DNA from: an uncultured Oscillospiraceae bacterium
GTDB lineage: Bacteria; Bacillota; Clostridia; Oscillospirales; Oscillospiraceae
Reading direction: 5' to 3'
Assembly (NCBI GenBank): GCA_948616425.1
Contig: CAPGBJ010000041.1
Location: forward strand, 1 to 64,000
Length of the DNA: 64,000 nt
Made by a program: the position numbers and the translations under genes. The notes beneath the pieces are model-generated. The model saw only the letters and a list, made by a program, of their open reading frames with translations. It made no database searches and was not told the origin of the DNA. Shown piece by piece: positions 13,634 through 21,868 of this stretch; the first letter of the stretch is position 1, and every line of letters begins with the position of its first letter.

Positions 13634-15481
13634 ATGGAAGGACAGCGTGTGGCGAAGAGTAAGGGCGGCGGAAAGCTGCCTTGGATTGTGGCTGGCACGG
13701 CGTCGACCGCCCTGCTTGCAGCCTATATTGGGGTATGCGTCTGGGCCAGCGGGCGGGACTCCATCCTGCCCAATGTGTCGGTGGCCGGCTTGGACGTGTC
13801 CAACATGACCGTGGAACAGGCCCAAAGGGCGGTTGAGACCGCCGTGACACAGCAGGGCGGGGATGTGGACTTGACCTTGACCTACGAGGGGATGAGCGAG
13901 ACGCTCAATGCCGGTGACCTATCTGTTGACAGTGCCCAGAGCGTCCAGAATGCCTGGCAGGTGGGCCGGGAGAACTTTTTTATAGGTGGTCCCCAGCTGC
14001 TCGGCCATATGCTGGGTGCCTCCACCCAGGTGCCTCTGGCTTTGCCAGAGGAGGAGCCCGCCATGGAGCAGCTGTTCTCCGCCATGGAGCAGACCGTGGC
14101 CGACCGGGCTGGCGGCAATGAATACCGGTTAGAAGGGGACCAGTTGGTCATGACCAAGGGGGCGGCTGTGGCCACGGTGGACTGGGAAAAGGTCCGCCAG
14201 GATGCGGCGCGCAGCCTTCAGGAGGGCTTTGAGGAGCGGTTTAGCGGGACCTCCAGCCGGGTAAACAAGACTGTGGTGCTGTCTGCGGGCCGGGGGGAAG
14301 AGATTCCGGAGCCAGATTTTGACCAGATCTACGCCTCTTTGGCGGTAGAACCCAGAGACGCCCAGCTGGACCCTGAGACGATGGAGGTCTCTGACCATGT
14401 GGTGGGGGTGGATTTCGACGTTCAGACCCTGAAGACCGCCTACCAGAAGGCCCAGGAGGGGGAGACCTTCTCCATTCCTGTGACGGTCCTTCAGCCGAAG
14501 GTGACCCGGGAGGACCTGGAGGGCAAGCTGTTCCGGGACTTGCTGGGAGAGGCTACCACCACGGTTACCGGTACCGCGGCTCGGAAGAGCAATGTAAAAT
14601 TGGCGGCTGCCCGCTGCAATGGGACCATCCTGCTGCCGGGCGAGGAGTTCTCCTACAACAACACCGCCGGCGCCTTTTCGGTCCAGAACGGTTACCTTCC
14701 GGCCCCTGTCTATGTGGCGGGCCGGTCAGAGGACGGCGTGGGTGGCGGAGTCTGCCAGCCCTCGTCCACAATTTACTACGCTGTGCTTCACACAACACTG
14801 GAGATTGTGGAGCGCCGCAACCATCAGTTTGCCGTCAGCTATATGCCGGCGGGGATGGACGCCACGGTAACTGGCAGCAGTATTGATTTTCGGTTTAAAA
14901 ATAATACAGATTATCCGGTAAAGATTGTCACCTCCAGCTATGATTCCGGTAAGTCCCGCAAACTGAGTGTAAAAATTTACGGAACGAATGTGGACGGCCG
15001 CTATGGTGTGCCCACCAGCACTGTTTACGATGTGGTGGAGCCCACCACCACCTACGAGCCTGATCCCACTGTGCCCCGCGGGTCTCTGGTGCTGGAGCGG
15101 GAACAGAACCCCTACACCGGCAAAAAGGCCCACACCTACCGCACAATCTGCGAGGCGGACGGCACTGTGGTGGAGAAGCAGGACATGGGTGTGAGCAAAT
15201 ACAAGATGCGTACCCGCATTTACTACTATAACCCTGCCGATGGAGACCCGACCACGTGGGTAGGCGGCAAGCCGCCGGCCCCAGTGGACCCCGGTACTAC
15301 CACGCCGCCTGATCCGGGGGTGACCGATCCTGGGACTGAGACGCCGAACACGCCTGCAGATCCCGGCGTTACAGATCCCAGCGTTACAGATTCCAGCGGG
15401 GGAACGGCCGAGCCGGATACCCAGCCCCCGCGTTCAGATTCCGGCCTGAATCCCATTGATCCCAACGCCGTGCCGGCCTGA
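13634..15481 (+). CDS. VanW-family protein with PG-binding-4 region
   Basis: About 615 residues; several starts (13607, 13625, 13631, 13634) are in frame, and GGAAGGG at 13615-13622 favours 13631 or 13634. A basic N-terminus and one membrane helix (WIVAGTASTALLAAYIGV) anchor an exported protein. Residues 35-300 resemble the YoaR-type peptidoglycan-binding region (VAGLDVSNMTVEQAQRAVE); residues 320-470 are the VanW domain (GTILLPGEEFSYNNTAGAFS, GGGVCQPSSTIYYAVLHT). The C-terminus is a Pro/Thr/Asp-rich low-complexity tail. VanW occurs in vanB clusters, but most copies in Clostridia are chromosomal and of unknown wall-related function; no other van gene is here. Confidence 0.88.
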   Translation: MEGQRVAKSKGGGKLPWIVAGTASTALLAAYIGVCVWASGRDSILPNVSVAGLDVSNMTVEQAQRAVETAVTQQGGDVDLTLTYEGMSETLNAGDLSVDSAQSVQNAWQVGRENFFIGGPQLLGHMLGASTQVPLALPEEEPAMEQLFSAMEQTVADRAGGNEYRLEGDQLVMTKGAAVATVDWEKVRQDAARSLQEGFEERFSGTSSRVNKTVVLSAGRGEEIPEPDFDQIYASLAVEPRDAQLDPETMEVSDHVVGVDFDVQTLKTAYQKAQEGETFSIPVTVLQPKVTREDLEGKLFRDLLGEATTTVTGTAARKSNVKLAAARCNGTILLPGEEFSYNNTAGAFSVQNGYLPAPVYVAGRSEDGVGGGVCQPSSTIYYAVLHTTLEIVERRNHQFAVSYMPAGMDATVTGSSIDFRFKNNTDYPVKIVTSSYDSGKSRKLSVKIYGTNVDGRYGVPTSTVYDVVEPTTTYEPDPTVPRGSLVLEREQNPYTGKKAHTYRTICEADGTVVEKQDMGVSKYKMRTRIYYYNPADGDPTTWVGGKPPAPVDPGTTTPPDPGVTDPGTETPNTPADPGVTDPSVTDSSGGTAEPDTQPPRSDSGLNPIDPNAVPA

Positions 15482-15502
15482 GTGGGACAGGGAGGGACAG
15501 TT

Positions 15503-16180
15503 ATGTTTCATGGATATACCCAGGGAACAATTGATTTTTTGTGGAATTTGCAGTTTCATAACGAGCGCAGCTGGTTTCAGGCCCACAAAGAGGAGTTTCT
15601 TACTCTGGTAGATGGCCCCACCCGAGAGCTGGCCGCCCAGTTGACGGAGGAGATGACACAGGCGTATCCGAAGCTGGGGCTGGAACTGAAGGTGAGCCGC
15701 ATTTACCGGGATGCCCGGCGCCTCTTTGGGCGGGGACCTTACAAAGACCACCTGTGGTTTTCCCTGCGCAAGCCGGGGGAGCACGACGGTGAGATTCCCT
15801 GTTTCTGGTTTGAGGTAGCTGCCAGCCGGTATGGCTATGGGATGGGCTGCTGGGAGCTGCCGCCGGTCACCATGGCCAAGCTCCGCGCCCGTATTGACCG
15901 GGATCCCAAGCCCATTGAAAAGCTGGCCCGGGCGGTGGAGAAGCGGGGGGAATTCCGGCTGGAGGGGCAGGAGTACAAGCGCCCGAAGGGGGATCCGGGG
16001 CCCGTGCTCTACCCGTGGTATAACCGGAAGGGGATCGGTTTTACCTGTGAACACAGCTGCGAGGACCTGTTTTTTACCCCGGAGCTGGCCGGCCAGGTGC
16101 TGGAGGGCTGGAAGTCCCTGGTACCTCAGTATCAGTTTTTGTGCTCCCTGCCCGGCGATCCGGTACCGGAGCATATGTGA
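15503..16180 (+). CDS. DUF2461 family protein
   Basis: 225 residues from ATG 15503, after GGGAGGGA. It has the family markers TIDFLWNLQFHNERSWFQAH near the N-terminus, RIYRDARRLFGRGPYKDHLW in the middle and WYNRKGIGFTCEHSCEDLFF near the end. The function of this family is unknown. No signal peptide is seen. It begins 21 bases after the VanW gene and shares its terminator, so the two are probably co-transcribed, though there is no evident functional link. Confidence 0.82.
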   Translation: MFHGYTQGTIDFLWNLQFHNERSWFQAHKEEFLTLVDGPTRELAAQLTEEMTQAYPKLGLELKVSRIYRDARRLFGRGPYKDHLWFSLRKPGEHDGEIPCFWFEVAASRYGYGMGCWELPPVTMAKLRARIDRDPKPIEKLARAVEKRGEFRLEGQEYKRPKGDPGPVLYPWYNRKGIGFTCEHSCEDLFFTPELAGQVLEGWKSLVPQYQFLCSLPGDPVPEHM

Positions 16181-16193
16181 CAGCGCCATAGCT

Positions 16194-16229
16194 GCGGGAC
16201 CCGTCCAGACAGACGGGTCCCGCATTTTG
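16194..16229 (+). terminator. Terminator of the VanW/DUF2461 unit
   Basis: GCGGGACCCGTC (16194-16205) pairs with GACGGGTCCCGC (16212-16223), followed by ATTTTG. Confidence 0.85.
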
Positions 16230-16304
16230 CAAGATGATACCGTGGATTATTCAAAATGTAAAAAACCGCCCAGGGAATTTGTTGAGAAAAACGAACAAAA
16301 AAAC

Positions 16305-16333
16305 TTGACAAGATTGCGCTGTTGTGGTAAATT
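16305..16333 (+). promoter_or_regulatory. Promoter of the candidate large non-coding RNA
   Basis: TTGACA (16305-16310), 17 bases, TAAATT (16328-16333): a perfect -35 and a fair -10. The start point would be near 16340. Confidence 0.7.
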
Positions 16334-16774
16334 ATAACCAGAACAAGAGAGGGTGAGTCCAATGTACAGGTAAGGGCCCCAGCAACTGAAACCGGATGCA
16401 AGGTCATATGGTAGAATGCTATGATGTGATACCAAGACCCGGCAAGTGCTGTGAGAGGGAAACAGGAGAAAATAGTCAAACAAAAACCTGAGCGTAGGGG
16501 GGATGAAGAGAGCTCCGCTTTAGGGACCCCGGGAGAACCCAGGATCTGGAATATGATGTGTCTCCCCAGAAAAACCCGACCAGAGCAGACGGTTTTCAGG
16601 AAGCGCGAAACGCGGAATTTAACAGACGAAGGAAGAGGGATCCGACCGAAAGGGCCTCACATATGAGGAGTTTGGCCATAGAACGGCAACACAGAGGATG
16701 GTCGTTGAGGAACTTGGGAGTTTGTTGTGGGAAATTTGGCGTGGAGCGTATCTAATAGAAATGGAGGTAACCAT

Positions 16775-16807
16775 ATGATGTTAGATAATAAGACAGAACA
16801 GAAATGA
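16775..16807 (+). CDS. Possible 10-residue leader peptide (MMLDNKTEQK)
   Basis: A canonical GGAGGT at 16763-16768 sits 6 bases ahead of two consecutive ATG codons; the frame closes at TGA 16805-16807, inside the 5' arm of the terminator stem that starts at 16802. Ribosomes finishing this peptide would cover the stem, so it could couple translation to termination. It could also be chance or the remnant of a lost gene. Confidence 0.35.
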   Translation: MMLDNKTEQK

Positions 16808-16858
16808 CCCTTGGCTGCAGCGGATTACGAAACGGGCAGTCAAGGGTCATTTCTTTTG
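16802..16858 (+). terminator. First terminator of the RNA unit
   Basis: AAATGACCCTTG (16802-16813) pairs perfectly with CAAGGGTCATTT (16841-16852), followed by CTTTTGG. Confidence 0.75.
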
Positions 16859-16871
16859 GTTCGATGAGGTG

Positions 16872-16895
16872 GACGGCGAAAGGCCGTCTTTTTTT
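16872..16895 (+). terminator. Second terminator of the RNA unit
   Basis: GACGGC (16872-16877), a GAAAG loop, GCCGTC (16883-16888) and a run of seven T. Confidence 0.85.
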
Positions 16896-16952
16896 GTGTC
16901 AGAATGCAGCCCCGTTTCGGTTGGGAAGCCAGACTTTTCGTTGGCTGGGGTG

Positions 16953-18323
16953 TCAGCGCAGGAACAGCCGCATCAATTTTTCCTGAGCCGCAGTATAGGG
17001 GGCGTATCGGATCGGCAGATCTACCAGGGTGGATTTTTTAACGATACTCTTCTGGTGGGAGAAGGTGTCGAAGCTGGCCTTGCCGTGGTAGCTGCCCATG
17101 CCGCTGTGCCCTACGCCGCCGAAGGGCATCCGGCTGGTGGCCAGATGAATGATGGTGTCGTTGATGCAGCCGCCCCCGAAGGGGACCTGGCGGAGGAACA
17201 ACTCCTGAACCCCTTTGTCCTGGGAGAAAAGGTAGAGAGCCAGGGGGCGGGGGCGGGCGTTGACCAGGTCCAGCGCCTCCTGGATGTGGTCGAAGGTGAG
17301 GACAGGCAGGACTGGACCGAAGATCTCCTCCTGCATCACCGGGTCCCCTGGGTCCACATTGTCCAAGATGGTGGGCTGAATTTTAAGAGTGTCCGGGTCG
17401 CCCTGGCCGCCAAATATCACATTGGCTGGCTGGATGAGTCCCATTACCCGCTGGAAGTGTTTTTGGTTCACCATACGCACATAGCCCCGGTTGTCCAGGG
17501 GCTGCTGGCCGTACATGGCGGTGATCCACCGCATTACATAGGCCAGAAAGCGGTCTTTGACCCTCCGATGGATCAGCAGGTAGTCTGGAGCCACGCAGGT
17601 TTGGCCGCAGTTGAGCAGCTTGCCGAAGACCAGCCGCTTGGCGGCCAGATTCAGCCGGGCGGTGGCGTCCACAATACAGGGGCTCTTGCCCCCCAGCTCC
17701 AGGGTGACGGGGGTGAGGTGGACCGCCGCCTTGGCCATAACCTCCCGCCCCACTGCCGGCCCGCCAGTGAAAAGGATATAGTCGAACTTCTGGTCCAGCA
17801 GGGCCTGGTTCTCCTGTCGGCCCCCCTCCACCACCGACACAAACTGAGGTGGGAAGCAGTGGGCCAACATCTCACGTATGACTGCCGATGTTGCGGGGGA
17901 GTAGGCTGACGGCTTTACAATACAGCAGTTCCCCGCGGCGATGGCGCCTATGAGGGGGGCCATCGTGAGCAGAAAAGGGTAGTTCCATGGGGACATGACA
18001 AGGGTCACCCCGTAGGGCTCCTGGACGGTGAAGCTCCGAGCTGGGAAGTGGGCCAGAGGGGTGAGGTGGGGCCGATCTCTCATCCAGCTGGCCAGGTGTT
18101 TTTCTACGAAAGACAGCTCTGACAGGGTGAGTCCCACCTCGCACATGTAGCTCTCGGCAGAAGACTTGTTCAGGTCGGAGCGCAGGGCGGTACCGATCCT
18201 CCCCTCATAAACCGCGATGGCCTCCCGCAGCCCCTTTAAGGCTGCCTTGCGGGCGGACAGGGGCAGAGTGGCGCCGGTGTTGAAATAGGCCCGCTGGGCC
18301 GTTACAAGGGCTTGGATATCCAT
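16953..18323 (-). CDS. NAD(P)-dependent aldehyde dehydrogenase (class 3 / fatty-aldehyde type)
   Basis: 456 residues, the short length typical of class 3 ALDHs, which lack part of the N-terminal segment. Motifs: VMSPWNYPFLLTMAPLIGAI (cofactor and substrate channel), KPSAYSPATS, FTGGPAVGREVMAKAA, the general base Glu in TLELGGKSPCIVD, and the nucleophile Cys in NCGQTCVAPDY. Such enzymes oxidise medium- or long-chain and aromatic aldehydes to acids, NAD(P)+ being reduced. ATG at 18323 follows GAGGTG. A monocistronic gene; a hairpin-rich repeat lies in its leader region. Confidence 0.93.
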   Translation of the reverse strand: MDIQALVTAQRAYFNTGATLPLSARKAALKGLREAIAVYEGRIGTALRSDLNKSSAESYMCEVGLTLSELSFVEKHLASWMRDRPHLTPLAHFPARSFTVQEPYGVTLVMSPWNYPFLLTMAPLIGAIAAGNCCIVKPSAYSPATSAVIREMLAHCFPPQFVSVVEGGRQENQALLDQKFDYILFTGGPAVGREVMAKAAVHLTPVTLELGGKSPCIVDATARLNLAAKRLVFGKLLNCGQTCVAPDYLLIHRRVKDRFLAYVMRWITAMYGQQPLDNRGYVRMVNQKHFQRVMGLIQPANVIFGGQGDPDTLKIQPTILDNVDPGDPVMQEEIFGPVLPVLTFDHIQEALDLVNARPRPLALYLFSQDKGVQELFLRQVPFGGGCINDTIIHLATSRMPFGGVGHSGMGSYHGKASFDTFSHQKSIVKKSTLVDLPIRYAPYTAAQEKLMRLFLR

Positions 18324-18370
18324 AGACGCACCTCATGTTTGCTTCACACATTTCGCCTGGAGCGAACTAC

Positions 18371-18470
18371 AATCCTCCGCCCCAGTTTGCCAACTGGGGC
18401 ATCTCTTTTCACTGGATATCTGTTAGCGGCTCTGCCGCTTACGGATATCGCGTCCCCCCTGCGGGGAAAA
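18371..18470. repeat. Cluster of three palindromes in the ALDH / HAAS intergenic region
   Basis: GCCCCAGTT-TGCC-AACTGGGGC (18379-18400), GATATC...GCGGC-TCT-GCCGC...GATATC (18415-18449) and CCCCCTGCGGGG (about 18454-18465) follow each other. The arrangement looks like a mobile REP- or MITE-type unit. Whether it recurs elsewhere in the genome cannot be seen here. Confidence 0.5.
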
Positions 18471-18522
18471 GGAGATTTTTTTCCAGCATACCATAAAACT
18501 TTCCTGCCGTCAAAAATTTCTC

Positions 18523-18551
18523 TTGACAAGATTCCCGCCGACTAGTATTAT
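18523..18551 (+). promoter_or_regulatory. Sigma-A type promoter of the HAAS-PadR operon
   Basis: TTGACA (18523-18528), 17 bases, TATTAT (18546-18551). Confidence 0.85.
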
Positions 18552-18600
18552 ATTTTCAACAGTACCATATTTTTATCACTAGAAGGATGGAGGGGTCCCC

Positions 18601-19434
18601 ATGAAACAACAGAAGCCCCTGACCAGGGAGCAGTACCTAAAAAAATTTAGCCGGGCGGTGCGGTGGCGGCTGCCGCCCCAGGAGTCGGAGGAGGCCATTT
18701 CCGACTATCGGGAGCTGATCTTTCAGGAGGAGCGGGACCCGGAAAGGTTGGTGGAAGAATTGGGAGAACCCGTCCAGGCAGCCCACCTGCTCACCGACGT
18801 GAAGACCTACCGCCGGTGGCTAAAGATCTTTGTCGTGCTGGCCTTTGGGCTGTTTTTGCAGGTCAGGTGGGTTTGGACGGCCTGGCCCGCGGTCCGTTTT
18901 TGGGGATGGGACTGGGGTGTTTTTGGCGAAGGCTGGCGGGGAGTTGCCGTAATGGTGGCAGGGCTGATCACGTCGCTATACTGGTTCCGGCGGCATGGAC
19001 AGAAATCTGGAGGAGCGCCAAAGGGACTGTGGCTGTCTTGCGCCGCCGTGCTGCTTTTTGCGGCCGGAACAATGATACTGCTGTGGTATGTCTCCAGTCC
19101 AAGTTTTTTGGAGTATTATCGTACTGTCATGGAGGTGGCACACAGGGTTCCGTGGCAAATTAAATTGCTCCGGGAGCTAATGATGGAGGGCGGAGTGGCG
19201 TACACGCTGGCCGCGCTGGCAGGGCTGGTACTGGCCCGATGCTACGACCGCCGGTGGCTGGCGTTATACAGCCTGGCGCTTACTGCGGCAACGCTGTGTG
19301 TGTTTGTCGTGTTTTCACTGAACAGTATAGACCTCACTTATGCCCAAGCGTTTGAGATGCAGACCTATCTCTTTACCCGGATCATCCCCATCGGGGCGGT
19401 AGGCCTCGTCGGAACGGGGGTGGCCCTGTGCTGA
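18601..19434 (+). CDS. HAAS-domain (DUF1700-like) membrane protein
   Basis: 277 residues. The first ~65 residues are the HAAS/DUF1700 helical domain found next to PadR regulators (YLKKFSRAVRWRLPPQESEE, AISDYRELIFQEERDPERLV, EELGEPVQAAHLL); six or so membrane helices follow (for example FVVLAFGLFLQVRWVWTAW, VAYTLAALAGLVLARCY). HAAS domains are thought to relay signals with the neighbouring PadR protein, but no mechanism is established here. ATG 18601 follows GGATGGAGGGG. It overlaps the PadR gene by 7 bases. Confidence 0.8.
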   Translation: MKQQKPLTREQYLKKFSRAVRWRLPPQESEEAISDYRELIFQEERDPERLVEELGEPVQAAHLLTDVKTYRRWLKIFVVLAFGLFLQVRWVWTAWPAVRFWGWDWGVFGEGWRGVAVMVAGLITSLYWFRRHGQKSGGAPKGLWLSCAAVLLFAAGTMILLWYVSSPSFLEYYRTVMEVAHRVPWQIKLLRELMMEGGVAYTLAALAGLVLARCYDRRWLALYSLALTAATLCVFVVFSLNSIDLTYAQAFEMQTYLFTRIIPIGAVGLVGTGVALC

Positions 19435-19730
19435 AGAAGGACCTGCTGGAGTTGTGCCTGCTCCAGCTCCTTTCCCAGGGGGACAAGTACGGTTACGAGG
19501 TGCTTACCCCTCTGCGCTCTGCCTTTCCGGATACCCAGGAGAGCGCCATTTATGCCCTGCTCCGGGGGCTGGGCAAGGAGAACTTGACCGAATGGTACAT
19601 GGCTCCCGGAGGGGGCGGGCCCGACCGGAAGTATTACAAGCTCACCTCGGCAGGCCGGGCGCGGCTGGAGGCCCTCCGGGGGGACTGGCGCAACATGCGG
19701 GACGCCATCGCCTCCTTTGGGGTGGAGTAG
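19428..19730 (+). CDS. PadR-family transcriptional regulator
   Basis: 100 residues from GTG 19428, which lies in the GTGCTGA overlap with the preceding gene. The winged-helix domain is clear: LLELCLLQLLSQGDKYGYEV, YALLRGLGKENLTEWYM, and YYKLTSAGRARLEALRGDW. Small PadR proteins bind palindromes over their own promoters and respond to ligands or to a membrane partner. In most PadR-HAAS pairs the regulator comes first; here it is second and translationally coupled. Confidence 0.9.
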   Translation: MLKKDLLELCLLQLLSQGDKYGYEVLTPLRSAFPDTQESAIYALLRGLGKENLTEWYMAPGGGGPDRKYYKLTSAGRARLEALRGDWRNMRDAIASFGVE

Positions 19731-19774
19731 GACCGGGACAGGCGGCGGCCCTGCTCCGGCGCGTTAAAAAAATA

Positions 19775-19803
19775 TTTACAAGCCCGGGAAATCGTGCTAT
19801 CAT
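19775..19803 (+). promoter_or_regulatory. Promoter of the F420 ligase-like gene
   Basis: TTTACA (19775-19780), 17 bases, TATCAT (19798-19803). Confidence 0.65.
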
Positions 19804-19858
19804 ATATTGTTGTGAGAATTTTCCGCACAAACGATATCAAAACGAGGAGTGTTCCTTT

Positions 19859-21052
19859 ATGAGCCGTATGGTCGGTACAGTATCCCGGGGCATCCGCACC
19901 CCCATCATCCGCAGCGGGGACGATCTGGTGGAGATTGTGACCAGCTCCCTGCTGGAGGCCGCGGCGGAGGACGGATTTTCCATCCGGGACCGGGATGTGG
20001 TGGCCATGACCGAGGCCATCGTGGCCCGGGCCCAGGGCAACTACGCCTCTGTAGATGACATCGCCGCCGATGTCCGGGCGAAGCTGGGGGGAGGGACAAT
20101 TGGCGTTCTCTTCCCCATCCTCAGCCGCAACCGTTTTGCCATCTGTCTGCGTGGCATCGCCAAGGGGGCGAAAAAGGTGGTTCTGATGCTCAGTTACCCC
20201 TCGGATGAGGTGGGCAACCATCTGGTCAGTCTGGACGCGGTGGACGAGAAGGGGGTGGACCCCTACAGAGATGTCCTCACGTTGGAGCAGTACCGCTCTC
20301 TGTTTGGCTATGAGAAGCATCCCTTCACCGGTGTGGATTATGTGGCCTACTATCAGGAGCTGATTGAGGGCTGCGGGGCCGAGGTGGAGATTATCTTTGC
20401 CAATGACCCCCGGGCTGTCCTGGCTTACACCCAGGATGTGTTGTGCTGCGATATCCACACCAGGGCGCGTACCAAGCGGCTGCTCAAGGCAGCTGGAGGG
20501 GAGCGGGTTTACGGCCTGGATGAGATTCTTAACGCCCCGGTGGACGGCAGCGGCTGCAACGAGAAATATGGCCTGCTGGGCTCGAACAAGTCCACTGAGG
20601 ATCAGGTGAAGCTCTTCCCCCGGGACTGCCAGGGGCTGGTGGAGGCTATCCAGAAAAAGCTGCTGGAGAAGACGGGAAAGCGTGTAGAGGTCATGGTCTA
20701 CGGCGACGGGGCCTTTAAAGACCCGGTGGGCAAAATCTGGGAACTGGCAGATCCAGTGGTCTCCCCGGCCTACACTGCCGGCCTGGAGGGCACCCCCAAC
20801 GAGCTGAAGCTGAAGTATCTGGCCGACAACGACTTTGCCGACCTGTCCGGCGAGGCGCTGAAGGAGGCCATCAAGGACCGCATTCACAGGAAAGACGGGG
20901 ATCTGGTGGGTCAAATGGTGTCTGAGGGCACCACCCCCCGCCGTCTCACCGATTTGATTGGCTCCCTGTGTGATCTGACCTCCGGTTCGGGGGACAAGGG
21001 TACCCCCGTGGTCTTTATCCAGGGCTATTTTGACAATTACACCACAGAGTGA
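19859..21052 (+). CDS. Coenzyme F420-0:L-glutamate ligase-like protein (CofE domain)
   Basis: 397 residues from ATG 19859 with AGGAG 9 bases ahead. It belongs to the Clostridia group annotated as F420-0:gamma-glutamyl ligase: GTVSRGIRTPIIRSGDDLVE, VVAMTEAIVARAQGNYA, FPILSRNRFAICLRGIAKGA, VMVYGDGAFKDPVGKIWELA and TPRRLTDLIGSLCDLTSGSG. CofE adds glutamates to coenzyme F420-0 using GTP, but Clostridia of this kind are not known to make F420, and no other cof gene is nearby. The real substrate may be another acid. Single-gene unit with promoter and terminator. Confidence 0.85.
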   Translation: MSRMVGTVSRGIRTPIIRSGDDLVEIVTSSLLEAAAEDGFSIRDRDVVAMTEAIVARAQGNYASVDDIAADVRAKLGGGTIGVLFPILSRNRFAICLRGIAKGAKKVVLMLSYPSDEVGNHLVSLDAVDEKGVDPYRDVLTLEQYRSLFGYEKHPFTGVDYVAYYQELIEGCGAEVEIIFANDPRAVLAYTQDVLCCDIHTRARTKRLLKAAGGERVYGLDEILNAPVDGSGCNEKYGLLGSNKSTEDQVKLFPRDCQGLVEAIQKKLLEKTGKRVEVMVYGDGAFKDPVGKIWELADPVVSPAYTAGLEGTPNELKLKYLADNDFADLSGEALKEAIKDRIHRKDGDLVGQMVSEGTTPRRLTDLIGSLCDLTSGSGDKGTPVVFIQGYFDNYTTE

Positions 21053-21058
21053 GAGAAG

Positions 21059-21091
21059 GAACGCCGCCCACCTGGGCGGCGTTCTTTTTGT
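21059..21091 (+). terminator. Terminator of the F420 ligase-like gene
   Basis: GAACGCCGCCCA and GGGCGGCGTTC around CCT, then TTTTTG. Confidence 0.92.
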
Positions 21092-21154
21092 GCGTTAAGT
21101 TGTGCCCTTCAGACGGTTTGGACATTGGGATCTGCACAGGACCTGGCTGTGAAT

Positions 21155-21868
21155 TTATACCAGTTCCCTGCGCAGTTTTTCCAGTGCCCTGCGCTCCAGG
21201 CGGGACACCTGCACCTGGGACACGCCCAGCACCCGGGCAGTGTTCATCTGGGTCATACCCCGGTAGTAGCGCAGAAGCAGGACCTGCTGTTCCCGCTCCG
21301 GAAGGGCGGAGACGGCGGCGCGCAGGGTGATATGTTCTACCAAGTTCTCTTCTTCATTGCCCACAGTGAGAATTCCTTCCAATGTGAGGCCGTCCGCCCC
21401 CGTCTCCGCCTGAAGGGAGACCACCGGTTCAATGGCCGTCTCGGCGGCGGCAATGTCCTCGGGGGACAGACCGGTCTCCTCCGCCAGTTCGGACAGGGTG
21501 GGCTCCCGCCCCAGAGCGGTGGACAGGCGGGCCCGGGCCGCCCGAATGCCCGTTCCACGTTCCTTTAGTCCCCGGCTCACTTTCACCGGGCCGTCGTCTC
21601 GGAGGAAACGGCGAATTTCCCCGGCAATTTTCGGGACGGCGTAGGTGGAAAATTGGGTGCCGAACTCCGGATCAAAACCCTGGACCGCCTTGAGGAAACC
21701 CAGGCAGCCCAGCTGGTACAGATCGTCAGGCTCTACCCCGCGTCCGTAATACCGGCGCACCACACTCCAAATCAGGCCGTTGTTTTCTAGGAGCACCTGT
21801 TCACATGCCTGACTGTCCCCCTCCCGGGCGGCCTGGAGCAGGGCGGAGCCGGACAGCGGGCCGCTCAC
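21155..21868 (-). CDS. sigF: RNA polymerase sporulation sigma factor F
   Basis: 237 residues from GTG 21868, which overlaps the spoIIAB stop by 4 bases (GTGA). Region 2 is clear: NNGLIWSVVRRYYGRGVEPD, DLYQLGCLGFLKAVQGFDPE and FSTYAVPKIAGEIRRFLRDD; region 3 at about 115-150; region 4 at ALPEREQQVLLLRYYRGMTQ and VSQVQVSRLERRALEKLRRE. SigF is the first forespore sigma factor and is held inactive by SpoIIAB. Third gene of the spoIIA operon in the standard order. Confidence 0.95.
   Translation of the reverse strand: MSGPLSGSALLQAAREGDSQACEQVLLENNGLIWSVVRRYYGRGVEPDDLYQLGCLGFLKAVQGFDPEFGTQFSTYAVPKIAGEIRRFLRDDGPVKVSRGLKERGTGIRAARARLSTALGREPTLSELAEETGLSPEDIAAAETAIEPVVSLQAETGADGLTLEGILTVGNEEENLVEHITLRAAVSALPEREQQVLLLRYYRGMTQMNTARVLGVSQVQVSRLERRALEKLRRELV

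Larger units (their letters stand above)
16340..16895 (+). ncRNA. Candidate large structured non-coding RNA
   Basis: About 550 bases without a credible gene, behind a good promoter and ending in two intrinsic terminators. Local folds are easy to see: GGT-CATAT-x-GTAG (16402-16414) with CTAT-x-ATGTG-ACC (16419-16433, one mismatch and a bulge); AAAACC (16571-16576) with GGTTTT (16591-16596); CGCG-AAA-CGCG (16604-16614); and GGCCTCA...TGAGG...GGCC (16653-16677). Purine-rich single strands and GAAA-like loops are frequent, as in ornate RNAs. I do not find the signatures of RNase P RNA, tmRNA, SRP RNA, 6S RNA or the domain V of group II introns. The size class is like OLE, GOLLD or ROOL RNAs, but I cannot assign it to any of these. 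Confidence 0.55.

Noticed and set aside
13634..15481. Vancomycin resistance cluster
   Set aside because: VanW alone is common on Clostridia chromosomes; no vanH, vanB/A ligase, vanX or vanRS is in the window.
16340..16895. Group II intron or cobalamin riboswitch
   Set aside because: No GUGYG start, no domain V hairpin and no maturase for an intron. A GCAACTGAAACCGG string recalls part of the cobalamin box, but the other conserved boxes are missing or out of order.
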